Below, piece by piece: positions 48,503 through 56,573 of a stretch of 64,000 nucleotides of DNA (its first letter is position 1; each line of letters opens with the position of its first letter). Below the pieces are notes generated by a model. That model made no database searches and was not told the origin of the DNA. It saw nothing but the letters and a program-made list of their open reading frames with translations. The translations under genes and the position numbers were made by a program. The DNA is taken from assembly GCF_001941445.1 (NCBI RefSeq), contig NZ_CP009245.1, positions 1,697,992 to 1,761,991 of the forward strand, given 5' to 3'. The stretch is from Corynebacterium aquilae DSM 44791 (GTDB lineage: Bacteria; Actinomycetota; Actinomycetes; Mycobacteriales; Mycobacteriaceae).

Positions 48503-49471
48503 CTACACCCCGAGGATTTCCCGCGTGCGGGCCACATCGCGCTCCATCGCGTCCAACAAATCTTGCACCCCGTTGAACTTCTCCATACCGCGGAGGCGCT
48601 CAACAAACTCCACGGTTACAGCGCGGTCATACAGATCGGCTTCCCGATCCAACACGAACGCCTCAACACTGCGTCGCTCGTCTCCGAACGTCGGGTTGGT
48701 ACCCACCGAAATCGCCGTGGGGTATCGCACCCCGGGCACCATGTCCCCTGTTGGGGGTTCATCGTCAATGGTGAACCAGCCGCAGTAGACCCCGTCGGCA
48801 GGAATCGCCACGTTATCGGGGAAATAGAGGTTGGCAGTGGGGTAGCCCAACTCCCGCCCGCCGCGGCCTGCACCCCGCGCGACATGGGAGTGCACGCTAA
48901 AAGGCCGACCCAAAACGTGAGCTGCCGCAGCAACATCTCCCTCTTTGAGGTATTGCCGGGTGACCGAGGAGGATAACACCGTGCCATCCTCGGCAAGCAG
49001 CTCCACCACATCAACATCGAACCCCAGCTGTTGGCCGAGCTCGCGCAAGGTATCGGTGGTTCCGGCTGCTTTGTGCCCGAAGGTGAAGTTCTCCCCCACC
49101 GCAACCGCTTTAGCGTGCAGAGCATCGTGCAGCACAACGCGAGCAAACTCGGCCGGACTCATCGCTGCAAATTCACGGTCGAAGGTCAGCGCCAAAATGT
49201 GGTCAACGCCCAAGGCCTCTGCCCGGTCCGCCCGATCTGCGAAGGTACTGATCATTGGCGGCACCTTGTCGGGACGCACCACGGAAAGCGGATGTGGCTC
49301 GAAAGTGACCATGACGACTGGCAGGTCGAGCGCCTGCGCGCGCTCGATGGCGGTTGTGATTAACCGCTGGTGTCCCCGGTGGATGCCGTCGAACATGCCG
49401 ATGGTGACAACGCTCGCTGTCAGCTCGGGGGCGTTGTCTTGGATGTCTTGCAGTGTGCGCCAAATCTCCAC
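48503..49471 (-). CDS. ribF: Bifunctional riboflavin kinase / FAD synthetase
   Basis: A 322-residue RibF. The N-terminal FMN adenylyltransferase has TIGMFDGIHRGHQRL and the C-terminal riboflavin kinase has GRELGYPTANLYFP and an acidic VEFVERLR end. It makes FMN and then FAD. I place the start at GTG 49471 (EIWRTLQDI). A -10 box TAAAGT lies seven bases upstream, so the transcript may be leaderless. ATGs further upstream overlap truB. Confidence 0.93.
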   Translation of the reverse strand: MEIWRTLQDIQDNAPELTASVVTIGMFDGIHRGHQRLITTAIERAQALDLPVVMVTFEPHPLSVVRPDKVPPMISTFADRADRAEALGVDHILALTFDREFAAMSPAEFARVVLHDALHAKAVAVGENFTFGHKAAGTTDTLRELGQQLGFDVDVVELLAEDGTVLSSSVTRQYLKEGDVAAAAHVLGRPFSVHSHVARGAGRGGRELGYPTANLYFPDNVAIPADGVYCGWFTIDDEPPTGDMVPGVRYPTAISVGTNPTFGDERRSVEAFVLDREADLYDRAVTVEFVERLRGMEKFNGVQDLLDAMERDVARTREILGV

Positions 49472-49478
49472 TGCGCTT

Positions 49479-49484
49479 ACTTTA
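49479..49484 (-). promoter_or_regulatory. -10 box of ribF
   Basis: TAAAGT on the minus strand, seven bases before the GTG at 49471; no Shine-Dalgarno lies between. Confidence 0.5.
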
Positions 49485-49489
49485 CCGCC

Positions 49490-49495
49490 TAGGCT
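49490..49495 (+). promoter_or_regulatory. -10 box of truB
   Basis: TAGGCT, seven bases before the truB ATG; no Shine-Dalgarno. It is five bases from the divergent ribF -10 box. Confidence 0.5.
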
Positions 49496-49502
49496 GTAGA
49501 TC

Positions 49503-50489
49503 ATGTCTTTTACCCCAGTTGGTTCTGATCCTTTGTCTTCGTCCGGTTTGGTGGTTGTCGATAAGCCTGCCGGCATGACCTCCCATGACGTGGTAGCTCG
49601 CGTGCGCCGTGCTTTTTCAACTCGCAAAGTTGGGCATGCCGGCACGTTGGATCCAATGGCTACTGGGGTTTTGGTCGTCGGCGTCGAACGCGGCACTCGT
49701 TTTCTTGCCCACGTCGTTGCTGAGGAAAAGACCTATGAGACAGTGATTCGCTTGGGCGCTTCCACGGTGACTGATGATGCGGAAGGCGCTCGTCTTAGCG
49801 TCACTGACGCCGCTTTTGTTAGCGACGACATGATTGCCGCTGAGGTGGCCAAGCTCACCGGAAGGATCATGCAGCGCCCGAGTAGCGTCAGCGCCATCAA
49901 GATCAATGGCCGGCGGGCACATGAACTCGTTCGCGCGGGCGAAAACGTTGAGATCCCAGCCCGTGAGGTCACCGTGTTCGATTTCGACGTGTTGGACATT
50001 TCCCGCTCATCGGTGCCGGTCAATGAGATTGCCTGCCCGCCTGACGCTGAAAATGTAGAAGACGGAGCCAACGCTGATGAGATCATTGGTGTGGTTGATG
50101 TGACTGCACGAGTGCGATGTTCTTCGGGCACCTACATCCGGTCTCTTGCCCGCGATATGGGTGAGGCATTAGGTGTGGGAGGCCACTTGATTGCATTGCG
50201 ACGCACGGCGGTAGGTCCGTTTTCGTTGGATCACGCGGTGACAGTTGCGCAGTTGGCGGAGGATCCGCGCTTGAGTTTGCCGTTGGATGATGCGTTGACG
50301 ACGTGTTTTCCGACCTTGAAGGTATCAGCGGATGAGGGTGCTGCGCTGGCGATGGGTAAATGGCTTGAGCCGCGGGGTTTGAAGGGGGTGCACGCGGCGG
50401 TGACGCCGGATGGGCATGCGGTGGCTTTGGTCAAAGAGTCCGGAAAGCGCCTAAAAACAACGTTTGTGGCTCGTCCGTCAACGCTTTAG
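49503..50489 (+). CDS. truB: tRNA pseudouridine-55 synthase
   Basis: A 328-residue TruB with GHAGTLDPMATGVLVVG (catalytic Asp) near 45-55, RPSSVSAIKINGRRAHEL and the later RCSSGTYIRSLARDMG. It makes pseudouridine 55 in tRNA T-loops. An acidic insert (near 180-198) stands before the second motif. The 5' half has mixed codons and the 3' half G/T-rich ones. A convergent terminator separates it from pptT. Confidence 0.95.
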   Translation: MSFTPVGSDPLSSSGLVVVDKPAGMTSHDVVARVRRAFSTRKVGHAGTLDPMATGVLVVGVERGTRFLAHVVAEEKTYETVIRLGASTVTDDAEGARLSVTDAAFVSDDMIAAEVAKLTGRIMQRPSSVSAIKINGRRAHELVRAGENVEIPAREVTVFDFDVLDISRSSVPVNEIACPPDAENVEDGANADEIIGVVDVTARVRCSSGTYIRSLARDMGEALGVGGHLIALRRTAVGPFSLDHAVTVAQLAEDPRLSLPLDDALTTCFPTLKVSADEGAALAMGKWLEPRGLKGVHAAVTPDGHAVALVKESGKRLKTTFVARPSTL

Positions 50490-50504
50490 TGCCGACCAAA
50501 AGTG

Positions 50505-50533
50505 CAAGCCTCCACCTGTGCGGTGGGGGCTTG
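50505..50533. terminator. Terminator between truB and pptT
   Basis: CAAGCCTCCACC pairs with GGTGGGGGCTTG (one G-T) around five bases; TTTC follows on the plus strand. Confidence 0.8.
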
Positions 50534-50537
50534 GTTT

Positions 50538-51194
50538 CTAGGTAATCGCGGTGGCGGCGATGATGTAGCCGTCGCGAATGGCCCACTTGCCGGTGATGAA
50601 AGGCACGGGGGTGGGGCGCACGAGAAGGTAGGAGATGAAGGTTCCGTCGGGGCGGAGATCTACTTCGGCTTGTTCGAAGCCGAGCCACCTGTGTGTGAGG
50701 GGGAACCAGGCTTTGTATGTGGCTTCCTTAGCGCAAAACAGCAGCTTATCTGCACAGGGGATTCCCCGTTCGGCGAATTCTTCGAGTTGAGCCATTTCGC
50801 TGTCTCGAGCAATCGATGAGATCACGCCACGTGGGAGTGGTTGCGCCGGTTCCGCGTCGAGTCCCATGCTGCGCACGAGCAGTCGCGGTGCGACGACTGC
50901 GGCTCTGAAACCGTCGGTGTGGGTCAGGGATCCAGACACACTTGATGGCCACAGGGGCATGCCTCTTTCGCCTCTCAAAATCGGGGCGCCGTTATCGCGT
51001 CCGAGTTCCTTGAGGGCTTGGTGTGCACACCAGCGGGCATCGCCGAATTCCGATTTGCGAATGTCGACGGCATGAGCGACGAGTGCTTGTTCGAGGGGGT
51101 GCAGGTTGAGGAAGTGGGTGAGGTCGAGAGGCCCAGGTTGGCGGTGGATAAAGCACCAGCGGGCACTGTTGGGAAACAGGGAGGCGTCGAGCAT
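50538..51194 (-). CDS. pptT: 4'-phosphopantetheinyl transferase PptT
   Basis: A 218-residue Sfp/EntD-type transferase. It has MGLDAEPAQPLP (Mg-binding Asp/Glu) and FCAKEATYKAWFP (K-E-A-x2-K). It moves phosphopantetheine from CoA to acyl-carrier proteins for fatty/mycolic acid and polyketide synthases. The ATG overlaps the pptH stop by one base (TAATG), so the pair is translationally coupled. The arrangement matches M. tuberculosis Rv2794c/Rv2795c. Confidence 0.92.
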   Translation of the reverse strand: MLDASLFPNSARWCFIHRQPGPLDLTHFLNLHPLEQALVAHAVDIRKSEFGDARWCAHQALKELGRDNGAPILRGERGMPLWPSSVSGSLTHTDGFRAAVVAPRLLVRSMGLDAEPAQPLPRGVISSIARDSEMAQLEEFAERGIPCADKLLFCAKEATYKAWFPLTHRWLGFEQAEVDLRPDGTFISYLLVRPTPVPFITGKWAIRDGYIIAATAIT

Positions 51195-51997
51195 TATGCG
51201 GTAGCCTCCTGCCCCAGGATTGCGACGGGCCAAGCTATATCTTTGGCGTTTTCCCATTCGCGGGGATACCCGAGGGAAACTTCCCGGTGCGGGATGCCGT
51301 CGATAGTCATGTCGCCGCGGATGTGGAGGTGTCCGTAGACGACCTGTTGGGCGTTGTAGCGGGTGGGCCAGTCGCGGGTATGTCGGGTTCCACACCACAG
51401 GGACAGCTCACGGAACCGCATCCTAAGCACGGGCTCAATGGCAAGTGGCCAGTGGTTGACCAGGATGGTGGGGCCTTGCACTTTGGACAGTCGTTTGATG
51501 CTGTATGCGAGGCGATCCCAGCACCAGGCGCGAATGTCGACGAAGGGGGCAATGGCGAATTGGTCCGTCATCACGACTTGTTGGTCGTGAGCGGCTTGGA
51601 CGGCTTGTTCGACGGTGAATCCGGGGCGCCGGAAGGAATAGTCATACAAGGTGAACAGCGGCACGATGGTGACGCCGTCGAAGACGGGATATGGGTCTTC
51701 GGGGGTGAGGATTCCAAGGTTACGGCATCCGCGGACGAGTTCGTCGTATTTTGCACGCCCGGTGTAGCGGTCGGAACTGCGGCAGAAAAGCTCGTGGTTT
51801 CCTGGTACCCAGATGACTTTCGCGAAACGGTCGTTGAGGTTTTCGAGAACTTCGAGGACTTTTTCGGTGCGCTCGGCAACATCCCCGGCGACGATGAGCC
51901 AGTCTCCGGGGTCGTGGGGCGTGATCGAGTCGATCAGGCCCTCGTTTTTTGCTACCGCCGCGTGGAGGTCCGCGACGGCCCACAGTGTGCGAGCCAT
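51194..51997 (-). CDS. pptH: Phosphopantetheinyl hydrolase PptH (metallophosphoesterase)
   Basis: A 267-residue calcineurin-like phosphoesterase with motifs in order: ADLHAAV, IVAGDVAE, VPGNHE, VNHWPL and YGHLHIRG. In M. tuberculosis Rv2795c removes phosphopantetheine from carrier proteins, the reverse of PptT. The start may be ATG 51997 (CATAAT seven bases before it, leaderless) or ATG 52006. Operon with pptT. Confidence 0.88.
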   Translation of the reverse strand: MARTLWAVADLHAAVAKNEGLIDSITPHDPGDWLIVAGDVAERTEKVLEVLENLNDRFAKVIWVPGNHELFCRSSDRYTGRAKYDELVRGCRNLGILTPEDPYPVFDGVTIVPLFTLYDYSFRRPGFTVEQAVQAAHDQQVVMTDQFAIAPFVDIRAWCWDRLAYSIKRLSKVQGPTILVNHWPLAIEPVLRMRFRELSLWCGTRHTRDWPTRYNAQQVVYGHLHIRGDMTIDGIPHREVSLGYPREWENAKDIAWPVAILGQEATA

Positions 51998-52004
51998 AGG
52001 TGAC

Positions 52005-52010
52005 ATTATG
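52005..52010 (-). promoter_or_regulatory. -10 box of pptH-pptT
   Basis: CATAAT on the minus strand, seven bases before the ATG at 51997. If used, it rules out the ATG at 52006. Confidence 0.4.
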
Positions 52011-52146
52011 CCTGATTCTGGTGGGTTCTGGTCCTTGCCACACCTGGGGTCGTGCGCTTGTTGGGTGGGGCTTTGGGTGGTGGTTTAGACTGTGTCGTCT
52101 TCGGGTGCTGCCTGGAGGTATTTTTTGGTTTTTGTTTGTGAGGTAT

Positions 52147-53418
52147 GTGGTGGCGGATTTCGTTTCGGCTTCAGGCTCTTATCGGGTGTGGCCTGCGAAT
52201 GCGGGTTTGTTTATTGCTTCTGGCGGGTTGTCGATGTTTGGCAATGCGATTGCCAATGTGGTGTGGGTGTGGCTGGTGCTTGATCGCACCGGGGATCCAG
52301 CGGCTGCCGGGGTGGTGGCGATGTTTATTTCGATTCCGGCGATTGTGTTTAGTTTTTTCGGTGGCCGTTTGATTGATTCGGTGGGGCGGAAGCCGATGAG
52401 TGTGGTTTCCGATGTGATTTCGGCGTCGAGTGTGGCGTTGTTGATTGTGGTTGATTCGCTCACCGACCTGACGGTGGGGTGGTTTATCGTGCTGGGGATT
52501 ATCGGGGCTGTGGGTGATGTTCCGGGTATGGCTGCGCGGCAGGCGTTAACGGGTGATGTCGCGCGGTGCAGTGGGTGGAGTGTGGATCGTTTGGCTGGGC
52601 TGTCGCAGTCGGTTGCGGGGATGTCGTTTTTGGTTGGCCCGGCGTTGGGTGGGGTGTTGTTGTCGATGCTGCCGACGACAAGCGTGTTGTGGATTACGGT
52701 GGCGTGTTCGGCGGCTGCGGCGGTGGTGACTTTTGTGCTGCGCATCTCCCCTGCTGCGGTGCAGGTGGATGAGGAACAACCGCAGAGCGTGCGCGGTGTG
52801 GTTGCGCGGGCGCGGTCTGAGGTGACTGCGTGGCGGGCGATTGTGGCGCATCCGCAGGTCACGATGTTGGCGGTGTTGTCGTTTGCGGGGGCGTTGTTGG
52901 TGATGCCGTATTTGATTGTGTTGACGCCTGCGCATTTTCATCGGGTGGATAATCCGTCGATGTATGGGGTGACGATGAGTTCTTATGCGGTGGGCATGAT
53001 GGCTGGTGGGGTGTTTGTGGCGAAGGTGGGTACTGCGCGGAGGCGCCGGATGTGGATGATTGCGTTGGTTTTTGAAACTGTGTGTTTTGCGCTGATGGCG
53101 TGGCTTGCTGGTGGTTGGGTGTTAGCTTTTGCGTTCGCCTTGGCTGGTGTGTCTGGAGGTATTTTGAATCCGCTGCAGACGGTGATGATCACTGAGAAGG
53201 TGGACGATAGGGTGCGTGGGCGCGCGTTTTCGTTGTTCCAGATGATTAATTTGGTGGGCCAGCCGGTGGGGTTGGCGGTGGTGACGATGGCGGTGAATTA
53301 CGCCAGCATCTATACGGTGGCGGTGTGGTTGTGTCTGGCCTGGGTTCCGGTGGCGGTGTATTCGTTTTGGAGTGCGCGCCGACATGTGGAGGTGTTGGCG
53401 CCGTCGGCGGTGGCGTGA
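52147..53418 (+). CDS. MFS exporter
   Basis: An about 423-residue membrane protein with about 12 hydrophobic segments. The MFS loop 2-3 motif is GGRLIDSVGRKPM, and the second half repeats VDDRVRGRAFSLFQMIN. This resembles drug/macrolide-type efflux (MFS_3/TetA-like) proteins, but the substrate is unknown. The start is uncertain (GTG 52147, 52150 or 52138, TTG 52132); GGAGG at 52114 and GAGG at 52139 give no clear choice. The codons are very G/T-rich. Confidence 0.85.
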   Translation: MVADFVSASGSYRVWPANAGLFIASGGLSMFGNAIANVVWVWLVLDRTGDPAAAGVVAMFISIPAIVFSFFGGRLIDSVGRKPMSVVSDVISASSVALLIVVDSLTDLTVGWFIVLGIIGAVGDVPGMAARQALTGDVARCSGWSVDRLAGLSQSVAGMSFLVGPALGGVLLSMLPTTSVLWITVACSAAAAVVTFVLRISPAAVQVDEEQPQSVRGVVARARSEVTAWRAIVAHPQVTMLAVLSFAGALLVMPYLIVLTPAHFHRVDNPSMYGVTMSSYAVGMMAGGVFVAKVGTARRRRMWMIALVFETVCFALMAWLAGGWVLAFAFALAGVSGGILNPLQTVMITEKVDDRVRGRAFSLFQMINLVGQPVGLAVVTMAVNYASIYTVAVWLCLAWVPVAVYSFWSARRHVEVLAPSAVA

Positions 53419-53439
53419 TTGCCTGCCGTATGAAGGGGG

Positions 53440-54765
53440 TTAGACGCTGGTGCCTTCGCGCATCCAGTTCCCGGAGCGGAAGCGCCAGAGGCAGGCGATG
53501 AGTCGGATGAGCATCATGGCCATCAGTCCGCACCACACGCCGATGAGCCCGCTGTCGGTGATGAGGGCGAGCCAGACTCCGGGGAGGAATCCGAGGATGA
53601 CGCTGGCGATGGTGGCGGTGCGGAGGAAGGCGACGTCGCTGGCGCCGAGGAGGACTCCGTCGAGCGCGAAGACGACGCCACCAACAATCACCATGGCGAC
53701 CAGTAGTGGCCACACGGTACTCATGATGCCGAGCACGGAGGTGTCGTCGGTAAAGATGCGGGGGATTACGTGGTAGCCGGCGGCGAGGATGGCCGCCATG
53801 GCCAGGGAGAACAGGGAGGAGTAGCGGGTGATTTTCCAGCCGGTGGCTTTGGCGGCCGCTGCCGAGGCGCCGCCGAGGGCCGCGCCGGTGAGGGCTTGTG
53901 CGGCGATGGCGAGGGAGTCGAGGGTGAGGGTGAGGAAGTTCCACAACTGGAGGAGCACTTGGTGGGCGCCGAGGCTGGCGGCGCCGAAACGTCCGGCGAC
54001 TGCTGCGGCGGAGAGGAAAGCTACTTGGAAAGACAGGGAGCGCAGGATGAGGTCGCGGCCGAGGATGAGTTGTTGGCCCATGACTTTCAGGCGGGGTTGC
54101 CAGCTGCCGGTGTGTCGACGGGCGAGGTAGGTGATGAAGCAGGTGGCGGTGATGGCAACACCGATGAGGTTGGCCCAGGCGGATCCGACGACCCCGAGGT
54201 GGGACACCAGGATGGGCACGAGGATAGCGGAGGGGATGACCCCGGCGAGGGTGAAGTAGAGCGGCAGCCGGGTGTTTTGGATGCCGCGCAGCCATCCGTT
54301 GCCGGCCATGACGCACAGCATGAGCGGGATGCCGAGGCTGGCGATTCGCAGCCAGTGGGTTGCGACTGCTGCGACGTCTGTGTCGTCGGCGAGCCAGAGG
54401 GTGAAGGTGGGGGCGCCGATGGCGATGATGGCGGCAAGGGTGATGCCGACGGCGATGGCGACGAAGGTGGCTTGAACGCCTTCGGCAATGGCACCTTGGG
54501 TGTCGCCGGAGCCGTATTTGCGGGCGGAGCGTGCTGTGGTGCCGTAGGACAGGAAGGTTAGTTGGGTGGTGACCACCGACTGGATGGTGGTGCCGGCCGC
54601 GAGCCCAGCTAAGGCTTGTGCCCCGAGCCTGCCGACCACGGCGGTATCGAGCAGCAGGTACAGCGGGGTTGCTGCCAGCACGCCCAGTGCGGGTAGTGCC
54701 AACGCCAGAATGTCTTTGGCGGTGGGGTTGAGGGCTTCGGTGGTGCTCGGCTCGGAGTTCGTCAT
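53440..54765 (-). CDS. MATE-family efflux transporter (DinF-like)
   Basis: A 441-residue membrane protein with about 12 segments. MATE signatures include LDTAVVGRLGAQALAGLA and, after the midpoint, ALGGASAAAAKATG. Na+ or H+ driven export of cationic compounds is typical. The gene is similar in position to dinF of C. glutamicum. No good Shine-Dalgarno stands before ATG 54765. It is convergent with the MFS gene and 115 bp downstream of nrnA. Confidence 0.87.
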   Translation of the reverse strand: MTNSEPSTTEALNPTAKDILALALPALGVLAATPLYLLLDTAVVGRLGAQALAGLAAGTTIQSVVTTQLTFLSYGTTARSARKYGSGDTQGAIAEGVQATFVAIAVGITLAAIIAIGAPTFTLWLADDTDVAAVATHWLRIASLGIPLMLCVMAGNGWLRGIQNTRLPLYFTLAGVIPSAILVPILVSHLGVVGSAWANLIGVAITATCFITYLARRHTGSWQPRLKVMGQQLILGRDLILRSLSFQVAFLSAAAVAGRFGAASLGAHQVLLQLWNFLTLTLDSLAIAAQALTGAALGGASAAAAKATGWKITRYSSLFSLAMAAILAAGYHVIPRIFTDDTSVLGIMSTVWPLLVAMVIVGGVVFALDGVLLGASDVAFLRTATIASVILGFLPGVWLALITDSGLIGVWCGLMAMMLIRLIACLWRFRSGNWMREGTSV

Positions 54766-54813
54766 AGCAAGGGGAAAGTCTAGCTGCTGGGGAACTGGCG
54801 CTGAAAAGCACAA

Positions 54814-54856
54814 CCCCCGCGTGGTCGAGGGTGCTTCGTCTTCGACCACGCGGGGG
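54814..54856 (-). terminator. nrnA terminator
   Basis: A 15-bp perfect stem CCCCCGCGTGGTCGA/TCGACCACGCGGGGG with a 13-base loop stands between nrnA and the MATE gene; GTTGTGCTTTT follows on the minus strand. Confidence 0.8.
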
Positions 54857-54880
54857 CGTGAGTGCCCGTGAGTGGGTTAG

Positions 54881-55816
54881 CTAGTCGTCGAGGTGTTGAG
54901 CGAGGAATTCGCGCAGGTCGGCCATGGTCCAGCCGTGCACGGTGAAACCGGCGGCGTTGCGGTGCCCGCCGCCCCCGCCGGCTGCGGCTATGCGGCTGAC
55001 GTCGAGGTGCTGGGAGCGTAGGGACACCGCGGCGGTGTCCTGGTCGAGTCTTTTGAGCACGGCGATGAGGTCCGCGTCGTCGATGCCGCGGGTGAAGTCG
55101 ACGATGCGTTCGAGAGTGGGGATGTCCATATCGCACGCTTCGATAGTGACGACCCGCTTCTGCCCCATCTGGTGGATGCTCAGCCCGGCGAGTGCGGCAC
55201 CGATGCGTTGGAGGTTTTCTGCACTGATCGCGTCGATGAGGGTGTGTACCAGTGCGCCTTCATCGGCACCGTGTTTGACCAGGTCTGCGGCGATGTCGCG
55301 GGCTGCCGGCCGCCCGTAGCGGAATTGGGCGGTGTCGGTGAGCAGACCGCCCATCATGGCGTTGGCTGCTGGGGCAGTGATCTCGGTATTGGTCTCCTGG
55401 TACCACTGCCAGATCAGCGAGCAGGTGGATTCGATCTCTGGGCAGACCACGTTGACTTGTGCTTCGCAGGCGTTAGAGGCGTGGTGGTCGATGATGAGGG
55501 TGCGGTCGGCGTGGGCGCGGATGTGATCTTCGAACAGGCCGGTGCGCGCCAGTGATCCGCAGTCCACGACGACAATCAGGTCGACGTCGGGCAGGGTGTC
55601 GGTGCAGTGGAACTGCTTCCCCAGCGGCAGGGTGCGCAGCGGTGCCGGCATCTCGTCGTATTGGCCGACGTAACCTGCCGCGTCGATGCCGTGGGCGGCG
55701 AGCAGCATGATGGTGGCGCTGGCGGAGCCAATAGCGTCGCCGTCGGGCCTGATGTGGGTCACCACTGCTGCGGTGCGTTTGCCTGCCAGAAACCCGGTCG
55801 CCTGTTCGAAGAGCAT
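54881..55816 (-). CDS. nrnA: DHH-family oligoribonuclease / pAp phosphatase NrnA (CnpB-like)
   Basis: A 311-residue DHH/DHHA1 protein with HIRPDGDAIGSA, DCGSLARTG, LIIDHHASN and the C-terminal AGGGGGHRNAAGF. The family degrades nanoRNA and pAp, and its mycobacterial member cleaves cyclic di-AMP/pApA. It follows rbfA with four bases between them, so both are co-transcribed. Confidence 0.92.
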   Translation of the reverse strand: MLFEQATGFLAGKRTAAVVTHIRPDGDAIGSASATIMLLAAHGIDAAGYVGQYDEMPAPLRTLPLGKQFHCTDTLPDVDLIVVVDCGSLARTGLFEDHIRAHADRTLIIDHHASNACEAQVNVVCPEIESTCSLIWQWYQETNTEITAPAANAMMGGLLTDTAQFRYGRPAARDIAADLVKHGADEGALVHTLIDAISAENLQRIGAALAGLSIHQMGQKRVVTIEACDMDIPTLERIVDFTRGIDDADLIAVLKRLDQDTAAVSLRSQHLDVSRIAAAGGGGGHRNAAGFTVHGWTMADLREFLAQHLDD

Positions 55817-55820
55817 GGTG

Positions 55821-56252
55821 TTACTCGGAGTCCTTGTAGGGGTTGGGGTCGCCGGCCGGTTGTGCTGCTGCTGCCAGGCGGGCGAGTTCTTCGTCGCGGG
55901 CGCGGGCTTTGGCGAGCAGTTCCTCCATGTGGGTGGCGGATTCCGGCATGGTGTCGTGGGTGAAAGCCAGGGTTGGGGTGTAGCGCACGCCGAGCTGATC
56001 GCCGACGATCTTGCGCAGCTGTCCGCGGGCGCGTTTCAGGGCTTCCGCACCGGCTTCGATGTCGGGTTCTTCGTTGAGGGTGCGGCCGCGCACCGTGTAG
56101 AAGATGGTCGCGTCGTGTAGGTCGCCGGTGACTTTGCAGTCGGTGATGGTGACGAACTCGAGGCGGGGGTCTTTGATTTCGCGTTCGATGGCGGTGGCCA
56201 CGATCGTTTGGATGCGTTTCGCCAATCGGGCGGCGCGTGCGTGGTCAACCAT
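55821..56252 (-). CDS. rbfA: Ribosome-binding factor A
   Basis: A 143-residue RbfA with a KH-like fold ([46 protein letters not shown]). A C-terminal charged tail (130-143) extends past the core. It matures the 30S subunit. AAGGAG lies seven bases before the ATG at 56252. It starts the rbfA-nrnA unit. Confidence 0.94.
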   Translation of the reverse strand: MVDHARAARLAKRIQTIVATAIEREIKDPRLEFVTITDCKVTGDLHDATIFYTVRGRTLNEEPDIEAGAEALKRARGQLRKIVGDQLGVRYTPTLAFTHDTMPESATHMEELLAKARARDEELARLAAAAQPAGDPNPYKDSE

Positions 56253-56573
56253 GAGGATTCTCCTTCGCGAACAAGTTTGTAGTGCGTTGCTGCCACTGTA
56301 CGTGGCGGATGAGTTTGTGTGCTGCCCACCTGCCCTATAAAGCGGCCAGTGCCTCACACCGGCTTACTGCGACACAGTGGTTGGGGTGCGTGTGGTCTTT
56401 GGGCGCCTGGCGGGTGCTGGTGGGGTGGGTGGGCTGTGTGTGCAGTGCCCATGATAGTTGGTGGGCACAGACGAACCCGCCCCCGAGACGTTTTCCTGTA
56501 ATCCACCTGGGTGGGGGAAGTCGTCTTGGGGGCGGAGGGTGCCGGTGGCTACCGGCGGTGGTTGCCGGCGGTG
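56253..56573. other. Intergenic region between infB and rbfA
   Basis: 321 bp without a gene. It carries a small hairpin CCACC-TG-GGTGG (56502-56513) and GCCGGT-GGCT-ACCGGC (56541-56556) just after infB. Neither has a T-run, so termination of infB is unclear. Confidence 0.5.

Noticed and set aside
53246..54811. Arg/His/Pro-rich frame of about 521 codons overlapping the MATE gene on the same strand
   Set aside because: The composition is typical of an out-of-frame reading; the MATE frame has membrane segments and family motifs.
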